Notes: generated by a model not told the origin, from the sequence alone. 42,493 nt of DNA from DATFGK01 sp046712825 (GCA_046712825.1 JBKKCR010000280.1:1-42493), one strand, 5' to 3'; shown: positions 8,142-16,928, numbered from the stretch's first letter. Numbers and translations: made by a program.

Positions 8142-8674
8142 CGCTTGCGAGAGGCGCGCGCCCGCGCCGAGGAGCTGCTCTTCGCCTTCGACGCCTTCTG
8201 AGCCGGACGCTTCTTCGGCGTCGCGGGCGACGAGGACGTGCGCCCGGAGCCGGACGCCGGTGTTTTTCCGCGAGCCTTCGACGACGACGAGGCTCGCGCC
8301 GGCTTGCGAGCGCCGGTCTTCTTGCGAACCGCCGGCTTTCGGGATCCGTTGCTCGGAAGAGGATCCACCGGGGCGGGGATCACGCCGGCTCCACCGGCCG
8401 CGGCGACACCGGGCAGCGGCGCAGCCGCACCGTTGCCGGGACCGCCGGCGGCGGCCTTGGTGCTCGACGCGTCGGGCTCGTCGAAGATACCGACGTTGAT
8501 CGGCTCGATCCCGTCCTTCAGCTCCTTGATGGCCGCGTTGGTCTCGCGCCGGAAGTCGCGCAAGAACTTGCCCATGTCGCGGGCGATCCCGGGCATGCGC
8601 TTGGGACCGAAGACGATCATGATGACGAGGAAGATCATCATCAGCTCGCCGATGCCGATGTTGCCGAAACCCAT
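8138..8674 (-). CDS. Twin-arginine translocase TatA/TatB-family protein with long basic tail
   Basis: A 178-residue protein. The N-terminus is a single transmembrane helix followed by the diagnostic FGPKRMPGIARDMGKFLRDF amphipathic helix (residues about 22-41) of TatA/TatB. The rest is a low-complexity tail rich in Ala, Pro, Ser, Lys and Arg, longer than in most TatA proteins and more like TatB. Tat exports folded proteins with a twin-arginine signal. It lies just downstream of the HtrA protease gene on the same strand (54-base gap). No tatC is in the window. Confidence 0.9.
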   Translation of the reverse strand: MGFGNIGIGELMMIFLVIMIVFGPKRMPGIARDMGKFLRDFRRETNAAIKELKDGIEPINVGIFDEPDASSTKAAAGGPGNGAAAPLPGVAAAGGAGVIPAPVDPLPSNGSRKPAVRKKTGARKPARASSSSKARGKTPASGSGRTSSSPATPKKRPAQKASKAKSSSSARARASRKR

Positions 8675-8728
8675 CTCGTTGCCTCCGGTCGCGCCGCTCG
8701 AGCGGCCGGCCGGGCCACCTCCCGAAGG

Positions 8729-9919
8729 TTAGCTACCCTCGGGACGGGCGGCGAGGCGGGCTTCGGCGGTGCGACGATTGCCGTCGCGCTCGTACGTGAT
8801 TCGGACGGTCTGGCCGACCTCCTTCTGGATGAGCGTGGAGATGAGCTCGTCCATCGAGCGGATCGTCTGACCGTCCAGCTCAACGATGATATCGCCCGTT
8901 TGGAGACCGGCGCGTTCGGCCGGTCCGCCCGAAACGACGTCTCCGACCCGCGCGCCCCGGTCGTCGGGGAGGTTTTGCCCCGAAATCCCTAGGAAGGGCA
9001 GCTGGGCCCGCCCGGTCTCGATGATCTGATCGGCTACCCGCCGGGCGATCTCGATGGGGATCGCGAAGCCCACGCCGACGTTACCTCCGGCGCCCGGGAC
9101 TATCGCGGTGTTGATCCCGACCACTTCGCCGTCGCTGTTGGCCAGCCCGCCGCCGGAGTTACCGGGGTTGATCGGCGCATCGGTCTGGAGGGCGTCGGAG
9201 AACCGGGTGTTCTGATCGAAGGTTATGTTCCGGTGCAACGCGCTGATGACGCCGGCGGTCACCGTGCTCTGGAGACCGAACGGGCTGCCGAGCGCGACGG
9301 CGAGATCGCCGACCTCGAGCTCGTGCGTCGATCCCAGCGTCGCCGCGGGCAGACCGCCCCGGTCCACCTTGAGGATCGCGATGTCGACCTGCGGCGCCGC
9401 CGTGCCCACCACGCGCGCGTCGAGCTCCTCTCCGTTCGAGAGCGTGACGGTGATGCTCCGAGCGTCATCGACAACGTGATCGTTGGTGATGATGTAACCG
9501 TCCTCGCGATAGATGACCCCGGAGCCCGTGCCGGTTTCGACACCGGCGTCGACGTCGATGCGCACGATGCTCGGCAAGACCGCCTTGGCAACGGCCGCCA
9601 CCGACTCGAGCGTTCCGCCGCTCGCCTCGATCACGACCTTGCCGGGGAGCGGCAAAGACGAGTCGTCCTCGAGAGCGACGAAGGTCGCGCCGGTGCCGAC
9701 AACGGCTCCGAGGAGCGCGGCCAGCAACGGCACCATGAAAGATCGCCCCACCCGCCGAGGGGGAGAAGACGGCGGCGGTGGGGGCGGCGCATCGAACGGC
9801 CAGGAGGGTCCGGTCTCGCGCGTTTGCTCGAAGGGGTCGGCCGGGTGCTCACGTGTCGCGGTGACGGCATTCTCTTCCATGATTTTCTCCCAGGTCTTCG
9901 AAGGCTCGTGTTCCGTCAT
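8729..9919 (-). CDS. HtrA/DegP-like membrane-anchored serine protease with PDZ domain
   Basis: A 396-residue S1C protease. It has a Pro-rich cytoplasmic N-terminus, one transmembrane helix at about residues 60-82, a trypsin-like domain with the catalytic triad His148 (TNDHVV), Asp179 (VDIAIL) and Ser255 (GNSGGG), and a C-terminal PDZ domain from about residue 310. It would degrade or chaperone misfolded proteins at the outer face of the membrane. The minus-strand box TAAACT ends eight bases before the ATG, with no ribosome binding site, consistent with a nearly leaderless transcript. It is divergent from the LapA-domain gene. Confidence 0.95.
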   Translation of the reverse strand: MTEHEPSKTWEKIMEENAVTATREHPADPFEQTRETGPSWPFDAPPPPPPSSPPRRVGRSFMVPLLAALLGAVVGTGATFVALEDDSSLPLPGKVVIEASGGTLESVAAVAKAVLPSIVRIDVDAGVETGTGSGVIYREDGYIITNDHVVDDARSITVTLSNGEELDARVVGTAAPQVDIAILKVDRGGLPAATLGSTHELEVGDLAVALGSPFGLQSTVTAGVISALHRNITFDQNTRFSDALQTDAPINPGNSGGGLANSDGEVVGINTAIVPGAGGNVGVGFAIPIEIARRVADQIIETGRAQLPFLGISGQNLPDDRGARVGDVVSGGPAERAGLQTGDIIVELDGQTIRSMDELISTLIQKEVGQTVRITYERDGNRRTAEARLAARPEGS

Positions 9920-9969
9920 CGCGCCGCAGTTTAGGCCGATGTCCTGAGAGTCCGCTGAGACGTGCGAGA

Positions 9970-10278
9970 ATGAGTCCGATGGACGAGCAGAAGCCGCCCC
10001 AAGGACCTCGGCAAGAGGGCATCACCGCCGCCGAAGTGAGATGGATCATCGGCGGGATCCTCGCGATCTTGTTCGGCATCTTCATCGCGCAGAACGCCGA
10101 TCCGGTGCGCGTGCAGGTCGTGTTCTTCACGGCGGAGGTCCGCTTGATCTGGGTGTTCTTGATCTGCGCCGCGTTGGGCGCGGTGATCGACCGGCTGTTG
10201 CAACGCCGAGGCGTTCTTCCCTCGACGCGACGACGTCAACGCAAGGAAGCCCGACAGCGCGACCAGAAGGCTCAGTAG
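9970..10278 (+). CDS. LapA-domain (DUF1049) small membrane protein
   Basis: A 102-residue protein with two hydrophobic helices (IIGGILAILFGIFIAQNADPV and LIWVFLICAALGAVIDRLL) separated by a short beta-like hairpin with VRVQVVFF, the LapA-domain pattern. Its C-terminus is strongly basic. In Gram-negatives LapA proteins work in the lipopolysaccharide assembly checkpoint; in actinobacteria the role is unknown. A second in-frame ATG lies at 9979. The 3' end overlaps the convergent downstream gene by seven bases. Confidence 0.8.
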   Translation: MSPMDEQKPPQGPRQEGITAAEVRWIIGGILAILFGIFIAQNADPVRVQVVFFTAEVRLIWVFLICAALGAVIDRLLQRRGVLPSTRRRQRKEARQRDQKAQ

Positions 10279-11048
10279 AAGCGCACTTTGGCTGCGAACT
10301 CGGCCGACACCGCGAGGATCACCGCGAGATAGAAGAACCCGGTCGCTGCTTGGATCGAGTCCTCCTTCACCAGCGCGCGGATGAAGAACCCGATCATCAA
10401 GCACAGCGCCGTGAGCCCGACCGCGAGCGCGACGGTGAGCGTCCCAGCGCCGAGTAACGGCGAGAACTCGGTGCTCGCGGTTCCTCCTCCCCCGCCGCCG
10501 ACGATCGTGGCCGCCATCGCGAGGATGCTTCCCGCGAGCAGAAGGATCCCCATGCGGCGCAGAGGCTCGCGCGACGCGCGGCGGTCGACCAGATACCAAT
10601 GTCCGAGCAGCAAGCCGTCGACGACTGCACCGAGGAAGAGCGCCCCCGCGATGAGTTGTGCGACACCGACGCCGGTCGCGTGCGACGCGGCGGGGAGCCG
10701 AGCGAGCGCAACGAACGCGGCCACGCCGACCGGCACGCCCGCGATCCCGACCACCCGCGCGGCAACGCGAACGCCGGTCCATTGAAGGATCTGCCACAAG
10801 ACGGCGACCCCCGCGGTGGCGCCGAGGAGCCAGAACGCAGCCGCTTCTGGACCCTCGGCGCCGGTCCCACCGAGCGGTCCTCGCGCGGCGAGCCAGGCGA
10901 GCACCGCGGTCACGGCCAGCACGGTGCCGGTCAGCTTGAAGAAACCCGAGCGCAGCGTTCCCCAGGTCGGCGTGACCCAGAGCACGAAGAGGCCGCCCAC
11001 CGCCGTCTCGGCGAGGACGAGCGCCATGACACCTGCGGGTCCGCTCAA
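10272..11048 (-). CDS. Polytopic membrane protein of unknown function
   Basis: A 258-residue protein, very hydrophobic, with about seven or eight predicted transmembrane segments. A distinctive feature is LLGHWYLVDRRASREPLRRMG in the middle, with a histidine and an arginine-rich loop between helices, which could be a cofactor or quinone site. A Gly-rich stretch (GGGGGG) lies in a later loop. I do not recognise a named family. It is divergent from the FlK-like thioesterase and Rieske genes, which would allow a redox connection, but nothing more can be supported. Confidence 0.75.
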   Translation of the reverse strand: MSGPAGVMALVLAETAVGGLFVLWVTPTWGTLRSGFFKLTGTVLAVTAVLAWLAARGPLGGTGAEGPEAAAFWLLGATAGVAVLWQILQWTGVRVAARVVGIAGVPVGVAAFVALARLPAASHATGVGVAQLIAGALFLGAVVDGLLLGHWYLVDRRASREPLRRMGILLLAGSILAMAATIVGGGGGGTASTEFSPLLGAGTLTVALAVGLTALCLMIGFFIRALVKEDSIQAATGFFYLAVILAVSAEFAAKVRFY

Positions 11049-11098
11049 CTTTGATCCAGGAAGTGCGCGAGGAGCGCGCTCGGGTCATCATAGTAGAC

Positions 11099-11482
11099 GT
11101 GCATGCGCCTCTGATCGTCGCCGGCCTGCGCGGCGAAGCCCGTCGCACCGTCGGCACCGAGGATACGGCGGAGGCGTTGGGCTCGGGCGACGTCCCGGTC
11201 CTCGGCAGCCCGGCCGTTCTGGCGCTGATCGAGGAGGCTGCCGTCAACGCGATCCGGCGGCAACTGCCCGAGGGCGCGACGAGCGTGGGCGTCTGGGTGA
11301 AGCTCGATCATCTCGCGCCTTCCAAGGTGGGTGCGGAAGTCGTGGCGACCGCGGAGCTGGTCGCCGTCGAGAACCGCCTCCTCGACTTCGTGTGCGAGGT
11401 TCGCGACGGGGGCCGCGTCGCGGCGAAGGCGGAGCACCGGCGTGTGCTGGTGGTGCGCGACCGCTGGCTGGCGAAGCTCTGA
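11099..11482 (+). CDS. FlK-like hotdog thioesterase
   Basis: A 127-residue protein if it starts at GTG 11099; the frame also opens at TTG 11051, only two bases from the divergent gene, which is less likely. The sequence GSGDVPVLGSPAVLALIEEAAV followed by KLDHLAPSKVGAEV matches the fluoroacetyl-CoA thioesterase family, including the conserved glutamate in the EEAA helix and the histidine in LDHLAP. Members without a fluoroacetate connection are common and their substrates are unknown. Five bases separate it from the Rieske gene, suggesting co-transcription. Confidence 0.82.
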   Translation: MHAPLIVAGLRGEARRTVGTEDTAEALGSGDVPVLGSPAVLALIEEAAVNAIRRQLPEGATSVGVWVKLDHLAPSKVGAEVVATAELVAVENRLLDFVCEVRDGGRVAAKAEHRRVLVVRDRWLAKL

Positions 11483-11487
11483 ACCGG

Positions 11488-11793
11488 ATGCCCGAGTACG
11501 TTTCGGTGGCGTCGGTCGACGACGTTCCGCCCGGATCAGGTGCGGTCGTCCAGGCCGGCGGGCGCCTCCTTGCCCTGTTCAACGTCGATGGACGGTTCTA
11601 TGCGCTCGACAACATCTGCTTGCACCGCGGGGGGCCGGTCGGCGAGGGGGACCTCGAAGGAACGGTCGTCACGTGTCCGTGGCACGGCTTCCAGTACGAC
11701 GTCACGACCGGCCGCAACGTGTTCGATCCCGAGGTCGGGCTCGAAACGTTCCCCGTCCGCGTCGCGGACGGTCAGGTTCAGATCGCCGTCTGA
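11488..11793 (+). CDS. Rieske [2Fe-2S] ferredoxin
   Basis: A 101-residue soluble Rieske protein. The two cluster-binding motifs are CLHRGG (Cys44, His46) and CPWHGF (Cys63, His66). The size and lack of a membrane anchor match ferredoxins of aromatic-ring dioxygenase systems or the small subunit of nitrite reductase. It would carry single electrons to an oxygenase. No partner oxygenase is adjacent; the nearest oxygenase genes are paaABCD about 5 kb downstream, a system that normally uses PaaE rather than a Rieske protein. Confidence 0.93.
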   Translation: MPEYVSVASVDDVPPGSGAVVQAGGRLLALFNVDGRFYALDNICLHRGGPVGEGDLEGTVVTCPWHGFQYDVTTGRNVFDPEVGLETFPVRVADGQVQIAV

Positions 11794-11794
11794 G

Positions 11795-13264
11795 CTACTG
11801 CGACTCGACGTAGCGCACGAGCGTCCGCACGCCGACGCCGGTCGCGCCCTTCGGTGTATCGAACTCGTCGGCCGTGCTTCGCGCCGGCCCCGCGATGTCG
11901 AGGTGCATCCACGGGGTATCGCCGGCGAACTCCTTCAGGAAGAGACCGGCCGTGATCGCACCGCCGTAGCGATCGCCGATGTTGCGGATGTCGGCGATAT
12001 CGGAGTCGATCTTCTTGCGGTAGTCGTCGTAGAGCGGCAGCTGCCATGCGCGCTCCCCCGCCTCGTCGGCGGCGCGCAGCATCGCGTCGACGTCCGTCTG
12101 GCGGCTTCCCATCACGCCGAACGCCTTGTCGCCGAGCGCGATCATGCATGCGCCGGTAAGCGTAGCGATATCGATGACGACGTCGGCCTTGGCATCGCGC
12201 GCGTGCACGATCCCGTCGGCCATCACGAGACGCCCTTCCGCGTCGGTGTTGCCGATCTCGACGGTCTTTCCGCCCTTCATCGTGATCACGTCGCCGGGGC
12301 GAAGGGCCCCGCCGCCCGGCATGTTCTCGGCCGAGCAGATCAGGCCCGTCACGGCGACCTTGGGCTTGAGCCGGCCGATCGCGAGCATCGCGCCGAGCAC
12401 GGCGGCGCCGCCGGCCATGTCCATCTTCATCCAGTCCAGACCGTCCGTTTTCAGATTGATGCCGCCCGAGTCGAACGTGACGCCCTTCCCCACCAACGCC
12501 ACATGACGCTTCGAGCCCGCAGGCCGGTAACGGATCTCGACGAGCCGGGGCGGCTTGTCGCTTCCCTGACCGACGCCGAGGATCCCGCCGTACTTCCCGG
12601 CGCGGAGCTCTTTCTCCGTCAGCACCTTCACACTGAGCGGCAGGCCCTTCGCGATGCGCCGGGCCTCCTGCGCGAACGACTCGGGATAGAAGTCGCCGGC
12701 CGGCGTGTTAGTCAGGTCGCGTGCGAGCATCGTCGCCTCGGCGACCACGCCCGCTCGCTCGACGACGCGTCCGATCGCGCGCGCGTCCCAGCCGCGGCCG
12801 GCGAGCAGACGAACTTCCTTGGTCTTGGACTTGCGGCCGTCGCCGTTCTTGTAGCGGTCGAACCGGTACGCGGCCAGGAGGAAGCCCTCGACGAAGGCAC
12901 CGGCCACCTCCGGGGCTTTGCCCTTCAGCGCCTGCGGCACGGTCGTGGCGACCTTCGTGGCTGAGCTGGTGCGCCGGGCGACCGTTGCGCCCACCTTGCG
13001 TCCCGAGTCGCTCGATCCCTTCTCGCCGACGCCGACGAGGAGCACGTGCTTCGCGGGAAGCTTCCCCAGCGTCGGCACGCTGAGCGCGTCGCCGGGCTCG
13101 CCCTTCAGGCGTGCGCCGTCGAGCAGCTCCTTGAAGGTTGTGCCGAGTTTCTTCTCCACCTCGGCTCCGCCGGGCCCGGCCTCTCCGCCTTTGTAAACGG
13201 GGACCGCGAGCACGTCGCAGGCGACGCTTGCGGGCTTCTCCTTGCCGATACGGAATGCAGGCAT
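11795..13264 (-). CDS. pepA: Leucyl aminopeptidase (M17 family)
   Basis: A 489-residue cytosolic aminopeptidase. The C-terminal catalytic domain has the metal-binding and active-site signatures VGKGVTFDSGGINLK, MKMDMAGGAAVLG and NTDAEGRLVMADG, the last being the M17 hallmark. The N-terminal alpha/beta domain is present and the length is normal for the family. It removes N-terminal residues from peptides using two divalent metals. The stop lies one base beyond the convergent Rieske stop. It is probably monocistronic. Confidence 0.95.
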   Translation of the reverse strand: MPAFRIGKEKPASVACDVLAVPVYKGGEAGPGGAEVEKKLGTTFKELLDGARLKGEPGDALSVPTLGKLPAKHVLLVGVGEKGSSDSGRKVGATVARRTSSATKVATTVPQALKGKAPEVAGAFVEGFLLAAYRFDRYKNGDGRKSKTKEVRLLAGRGWDARAIGRVVERAGVVAEATMLARDLTNTPAGDFYPESFAQEARRIAKGLPLSVKVLTEKELRAGKYGGILGVGQGSDKPPRLVEIRYRPAGSKRHVALVGKGVTFDSGGINLKTDGLDWMKMDMAGGAAVLGAMLAIGRLKPKVAVTGLICSAENMPGGGALRPGDVITMKGGKTVEIGNTDAEGRLVMADGIVHARDAKADVVIDIATLTGACMIALGDKAFGVMGSRQTDVDAMLRAADEAGERAWQLPLYDDYRKKIDSDIADIRNIGDRYGGAITAGLFLKEFAGDTPWMHLDIAGPARSTADEFDTPKGATGVGVRTLVRYVESQ

Positions 13265-13337
13265 GTGACCTCCGAGATGTCTCCGCTTCGTGGGCGGGAT
13301 GGTCAGTATAGGCGAGCGCCGAGACCTTCGAATCAGG

Positions 13338-14732
13338 TCACCCAGGGGTGGTAGCGCGCAGACGCTCGCTCGCGGGAACGAGCACCAACGTCAACGCCAG
13401 AGCGATCGCGAAGGATGCCAGGGATGCCCCCGCCCACGACGGGGGCGCCGGGAGCCAGCCGAGCAGATCCTCCATCGCCGAGGTCCACCACGAGACGGTG
13501 CCGGGGTTGATCCAGTTATAGGCGAAGAATCCGACGACCCACGCAACGATCGCGGCGAGCCGCACCCGCCCGGCGGCGGGGCCGTAGAGACGGTCGGGGG
13601 TGTACCGGCCCCGGCGCAGGATGTAGTAGTCGGCGAACAGCACGCCGAAAAGGGGCACGAACAGCGCGCCGAGCAGGAGCAGGAAGTTCTCGTAGCTCAC
13701 CAGATCCACGATGAGCGCCAGGCCGGCGCAGGTGAGCCCGATCACGACCGAGAGCGCGCGTTGCGACCAGCGCGGGAAGATGTTCTGCACACTGACCGAA
13801 CCGGAATAGATGTTGGCGAAGGCTTCGTCGGTTTCGTCGACGGCAAGGATGAGCATCGCGAGCCATCCGACGGGTATCGCGAAGAGCGCGGCGGTGAACC
13901 CCGCGGGGTCGAGTGGGTCGGCGCCCGGCGTGCCGAGCAGCAGCAGCACGCCGATCATGTAGAACCACACGTTGGCGATGAAGTATCCGATCCCGGCGCC
14001 CCAGAACGCTCCACGACCCGTGCGGGCGAACCGCGTGTAGTCGGCGACGAGCGGCACCCACGACACCGGCAGCGAGATGACGAGGTCGACCCCCTGCCAG
14101 AAGTTCGGGAAACCGCCCTTCGCCGGCGCGTTCCAGAAGGCGCTCAGGTCGTAGGTGGCCAGCATGTAGATCGTGAGGTACGCGCTCGACGCTAGGACGA
14201 TCCACACCGCGTAGCGCCGGATCCATCTCCGCACAACCGCAACGGGTCCACCGATGGCCATGAGGATGCAGACCGCTGCGAACACGACGACCCACAGCGG
14301 GCGCAAACCCCAGCCGGTGTAGCGATCCAGCAGCCCGGCCATCACCACCGAGATGATGTAGAGCTCGAACGCGCCCCAGCCGATGTTCTGCATCACGTTG
14401 AAAAGGGTCGGCAGATACGACCCGCGGATCCCGAGCGGGCCGCGGTAGGTGACCATCGCGGGCGCGCCGGTCTCGGCGCCGATGCGGCCGGCCGCCGCGA
14501 GCATGAGGTTCCCGATCAGCGCGCCGATGACGATCGCGAGGATCGCCGTGCGGAACGAGAGCGCGGGAACCAGAAACGCGCCGACGACCGGCAGAAGGAT
14601 CGAGATCCCGAGGTTCCCCCACAGCACACCCACGTCCACACCGGACAACGCGCGGCGCTCGGGCGGGACGGGCTCGATGCCCCAATCGGGAAGCGTCTCG
14701 GCGCGCTCGAGGGCGCCGGTGATCTGTGCCAT
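13338..14732 (-). CDS. cytX: NCS1-family permease, probable hydroxymethylpyrimidine (thiamine precursor) transporter CytX-like
   Basis: A 464-residue protein with about 12 transmembrane helices, of the purine-cytosine permease (NCS1) family; the N-terminal PVPPERRALSGVDVGVLWGNLGIS is typical. The decisive evidence for its substrate is the TPP riboswitch that directly precedes it, since riboswitch-controlled NCS1 permeases of the CytX group are assigned to import of thiamine precursors such as hydroxymethylpyrimidine. The ATG follows GGAGGGAG by seven bases, and that ribosome binding site lies at the 3' edge of the riboswitch, so control is probably translational. No other thiamine gene is in the window. 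Confidence 0.88.
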   Translation of the reverse strand: MAQITGALERAETLPDWGIEPVPPERRALSGVDVGVLWGNLGISILLPVVGAFLVPALSFRTAILAIVIGALIGNLMLAAAGRIGAETGAPAMVTYRGPLGIRGSYLPTLFNVMQNIGWGAFELYIISVVMAGLLDRYTGWGLRPLWVVVFAAVCILMAIGGPVAVVRRWIRRYAVWIVLASSAYLTIYMLATYDLSAFWNAPAKGGFPNFWQGVDLVISLPVSWVPLVADYTRFARTGRGAFWGAGIGYFIANVWFYMIGVLLLLGTPGADPLDPAGFTAALFAIPVGWLAMLILAVDETDEAFANIYSGSVSVQNIFPRWSQRALSVVIGLTCAGLALIVDLVSYENFLLLLGALFVPLFGVLFADYYILRRGRYTPDRLYGPAAGRVRLAAIVAWVVGFFAYNWINPGTVSWWTSAMEDLLGWLPAPPSWAGASLASFAIALALTLVLVPASERLRATTPG

Positions 14733-14738
14733 TGACTC

Positions 14739-14824
14739 GCTCCCTCCGCCGGCATTACCCGGTCAGGTTCGAAGGGTCGGCGGCCGCAGCCGCCCTCTCA
14801 GCCCGGTTCGCCCGAGCTCCCCTG
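14739..14824 (-). promoter_or_regulatory. TPP riboswitch (THI element)
   Basis: Read on the minus strand, the region contains the conserved TPP aptamer parts in order: GGGGAGCTCGGG, the CCGGGCTGAGAG segment holding CUGAGA, a variable GC-rich P3 hairpin (GGGCGGC...GCCGCC), and CGAACCTGACCGGGTAATGCC. It ends with GCGGAGGGAG, which includes the ribosome binding site of the permease gene. Ligand binding would close the terminal helix and hide that site when thiamine pyrophosphate is plentiful. Confidence 0.95.
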
Positions 14825-14858
14825 CAACGTGGTGCGCGCGAAGCCTACACGGTCGCGC

Positions 14859-15332
14859 TCAAAGCGGGCGTCCACCGAATGCTTTGCGCAGGCGCCGGTG
14901 ACGATAAACGAACAGGGACCGAGTGATCCGATAGAGCGCCGGCCCAGCCGCCCGCACGCGTGGCTCGAACGTGATGCGGTCGGTCAGCACGGAGCCGGAG
15001 GATGCCGCCTCGATCGTCCGCTCGTGCTCCCAGCGGCGCGATGTGAGGAGACGCGAGGACTCGAGGAAGCCGCGTCCGGGCTCGACCCGGACGAGCGTGA
15101 GATCGTCGTAGTCGACCGGAAGGATCCCGAAGAGCAGAACCCAGCTGCGGAACAGCCGCACGCCCGTTGGAGCATCGTCGGGCAACCGGTCGAGTCCCGG
15201 CGGGTGCGTCATGCGAAAGATGGGCCACAGCTCGTCGTTGACGCCGGCCATCGTGACGACCCGATCCCAGACCGGCTCGGGAGGTGCAGCGAGAGAGGAC
15301 CGGACGACGAAGCCCCACTCACTCGAGCTCAC
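14859..15332 (-). CDS. SRPBCC-fold protein
   Basis: A 157-residue protein starting at GTG 15332. The start of the domain (EWGFVVRSSLAAPPEPVWDRV) and the C-terminal helix after ITRSLFVYRHRRLRKAF follow the START/SRPBCC fold, a deep hydrophobic ligand cavity closed by a long final helix. The middle holds WVLLFGILPVDYDDLTLV, conserved in a subgroup of actinobacterial proteins of unknown function. No catalytic residue can be named. It is divergent from the EthD/paa operon but need not be related to it. Confidence 0.7.
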   Translation of the reverse strand: MSSSEWGFVVRSSLAAPPEPVWDRVVTMAGVNDELWPIFRMTHPPGLDRLPDDAPTGVRLFRSWVLLFGILPVDYDDLTLVRVEPGRGFLESSRLLTSRRWEHERTIEAASSGSVLTDRITFEPRVRAAGPALYRITRSLFVYRHRRLRKAFGGRPL

Positions 15333-15422
15333 GGTCGCGAGTCTAGGCGGTGTGACAACGGGCGCTCCGGATTGCGAGGATGGACGCCACCGGCCCACGA
15401 GGCCCCGACGGAAGGAGCCGCC

Positions 15423-15722
15423 GTGATCAAGATGACCGTCTTCTACCGGCCACCGGAAGACCCGGCCACGTTCGAGAAGCGCTACCTCGAGGAGCACATC
15501 CCGATGGTGCGCGGTTACGAGAACATCGAGAAGGTCGCCGCGTACAAGGTCACGCGCACTCTTCAAGGCGACTTCCCGTACGCGTACGTATTCAGCGGCA
15601 CTTGGGCGGATAAGGACGGCTGGAAGGCCGACATGAACTCCGAAGCCGCCAAGAACGCCACCGAGCACGCGAAGAGCTTCGCGCCGCCCTTCGACGTCGT
15701 GGTCCTGGAGGAGCTGGGCTGA
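15423..15722 (+). CDS. EthD-family protein
   Basis: A 99-residue ferredoxin-like fold protein. The segment FYRPPEDPATFEKRYLEEHIPMV is the EthD signature, with the His in EEHIP conserved, and AKSFAPPFDVVVLEE is the usual C-terminus. GTG 15423 is chosen because AAGGAG lies about six bases before it. EthD proteins accompany degradation of ethers and aromatics and some related proteins act as small decarboxylases or cyclases. It is the first gene of the aromatic catabolic operon, three bases before the isomerase gene, so a role in that pathway is likely though undefined. Confidence 0.88.
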   Translation: MIKMTVFYRPPEDPATFEKRYLEEHIPMVRGYENIEKVAAYKVTRTLQGDFPYAYVFSGTWADKDGWKADMNSEAAKNATEHAKSFAPPFDVVVLEELG

Positions 15723-15725
15723 TCC

Positions 15726-16520
15726 ATGGCGTACGAAACCGTCCTCTACGAGACCTCCGGCGGCGTCGCCACGATCACGCTGAACCGTCCGGACAACCTG
15801 AACGCACTCGATTCGACGCTCGTCGAGGAGCTCCAGAAGGTGCTGGCCGAGGCGGCCGGCGACCCCGATGTTCGATGCGTCGTGATCACCGGCGCGGGCC
15901 GCGGCTTCTGCGCCGGAGCCGACCTCGCGCAACTCGAGGACGCGTACAACGCCGGTGAGCCGCCGGCGCTGGGCGACATGCTGCGGGCCCGCTACCACCC
16001 GATGATCTTCCCGATCGTGAACATGGAGAAGCCGGTCGTCGCGTCGGTGAACGGCGTAGCGGCCGGCGCCGGAGCATCGCTGGCGCTGGCGTGCGACTTC
16101 CGGATCGCCGGCGACAAGGCGAAGTTCTTCCAGGCGTTTGTGAAGGTTGGTCTCGTGCCGGACTCGGGCTCGACGTACTTCTTGCCCCGGCTGGTCGGCA
16201 TCGCGAAGGCGACGGAGCTGGCGATGCTCGGCGACATCATCGACGCGCAGGAGGCGCAGCGGATCGGGATGGTAACCAAAGTCGTTCCGGCCGACGATCT
16301 GGTGAGCGAGACGCGCGCGTTCGCCGAGCGGCTCGCGTCGGGGCCCACCCGCGCCTACGCGCTCGCGAAGAAGGCCCTGCGGTTCGGAGCCGTTATGGAT
16401 CTGGAGAACTCACTGGAGTACGAGGCAGATCTTCAGAATCAGGTGGCGTTGACTGCCGACCACTTGGAAGGCGTGAAGGCGTTCATGGAGAAGCGCGATC
16501 CGAAATTCGAGGGAAGGTAG
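15726..16520 (+). CDS. Enoyl-CoA hydratase/isomerase, probable PaaG-like ring-epoxide isomerase
   Basis: A 264-residue crotonase-fold protein. The oxyanion-hole motifs are FCAGADL (residues 61-67) and NGVAAGAG (109-116). The motif GLVPDSGSTYFLPRLVG places Asp146 where PaaG-type 1,2-epoxyphenylacetyl-CoA isomerases have their catalytic aspartate (their usual motif is PDSGGTW). The glutamates used by true hydratases are not evident. With paaABCD directly downstream, it is the best candidate for converting the ring-1,2-epoxide to the oxepin-CoA. A general enoyl-CoA isomerase remains possible. Confidence 0.85.
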   Translation: MAYETVLYETSGGVATITLNRPDNLNALDSTLVEELQKVLAEAAGDPDVRCVVITGAGRGFCAGADLAQLEDAYNAGEPPALGDMLRARYHPMIFPIVNMEKPVVASVNGVAAGAGASLALACDFRIAGDKAKFFQAFVKVGLVPDSGSTYFLPRLVGIAKATELAMLGDIIDAQEAQRIGMVTKVVPADDLVSETRAFAERLASGPTRAYALAKKALRFGAVMDLENSLEYEADLQNQVALTADHLEGVKAFMEKRDPKFEGR

Positions 16521-16522
16521 CG

Positions 16523-16918
16523 ATGCCGGAAACAGAAGGCGTCAATCACACCGCCCTCACGGTTACGAACCTCGACGAGAGCGTTGCCTGGTACAAGGCG
16601 CTGTTCGACGCGGTCGTGTTGTGGGAGGAGCACGACGACCCGGCCCACGAGTTCGTGCTCCTCTTCGCACCGCCGCTCGCGATCGGCCTCAACCGGCACA
16701 ACGCGACGCCGTCCGGCGATGTCTTCGCCGAGACCCGCGTCGGGCTCGACCACATCGGCTGGCAAGTCCCGAACCGCGACGCGCTGGGCGACTGGGAGAA
16801 GAAGCTCGACGAGCTCGGGATCGCGCACTCCCCGATCACCGACGCTGCCTACGGCACCGTGCTCGTCTTCCGCGACCCCGACAACATCCAGCTGGAGTTC
16901 TTCGCGCTCCCGGGCTGA
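16523..16918 (+). CDS. VOC-superfamily protein (glyoxalase/extradiol dioxygenase fold)
   Basis: A 131-residue protein with two beta-alpha-beta-beta-beta repeats. Likely metal ligands are His in GVNHTAL, His in GLDHIGW, and the Glu in NIQLEFF near the C-terminus, giving the 2-His-1-Glu set seen in VOC metalloenzymes. Two bases separate its start from the isomerase stop, so it belongs to the operon. Such small VOC proteins occur in paa clusters but no reaction is assigned; it could be an isomerase, a lyase or a detoxifying enzyme. Confidence 0.85.
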   Translation: MPETEGVNHTALTVTNLDESVAWYKALFDAVVLWEEHDDPAHEFVLLFAPPLAIGLNRHNATPSGDVFAETRVGLDHIGWQVPNRDALGDWEKKLDELGIAHSPITDAAYGTVLVFRDPDNIQLEFFALPG

Positions 16919-16928
16919 ACGCGCGCGC

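Noticed and set aside
11488..11793. Assigning the Rieske protein as a subunit of a ring-hydroxylating dioxygenase
   Set aside because: No large or small oxygenase subunit is encoded nearby, so only the ferredoxin type is supported.
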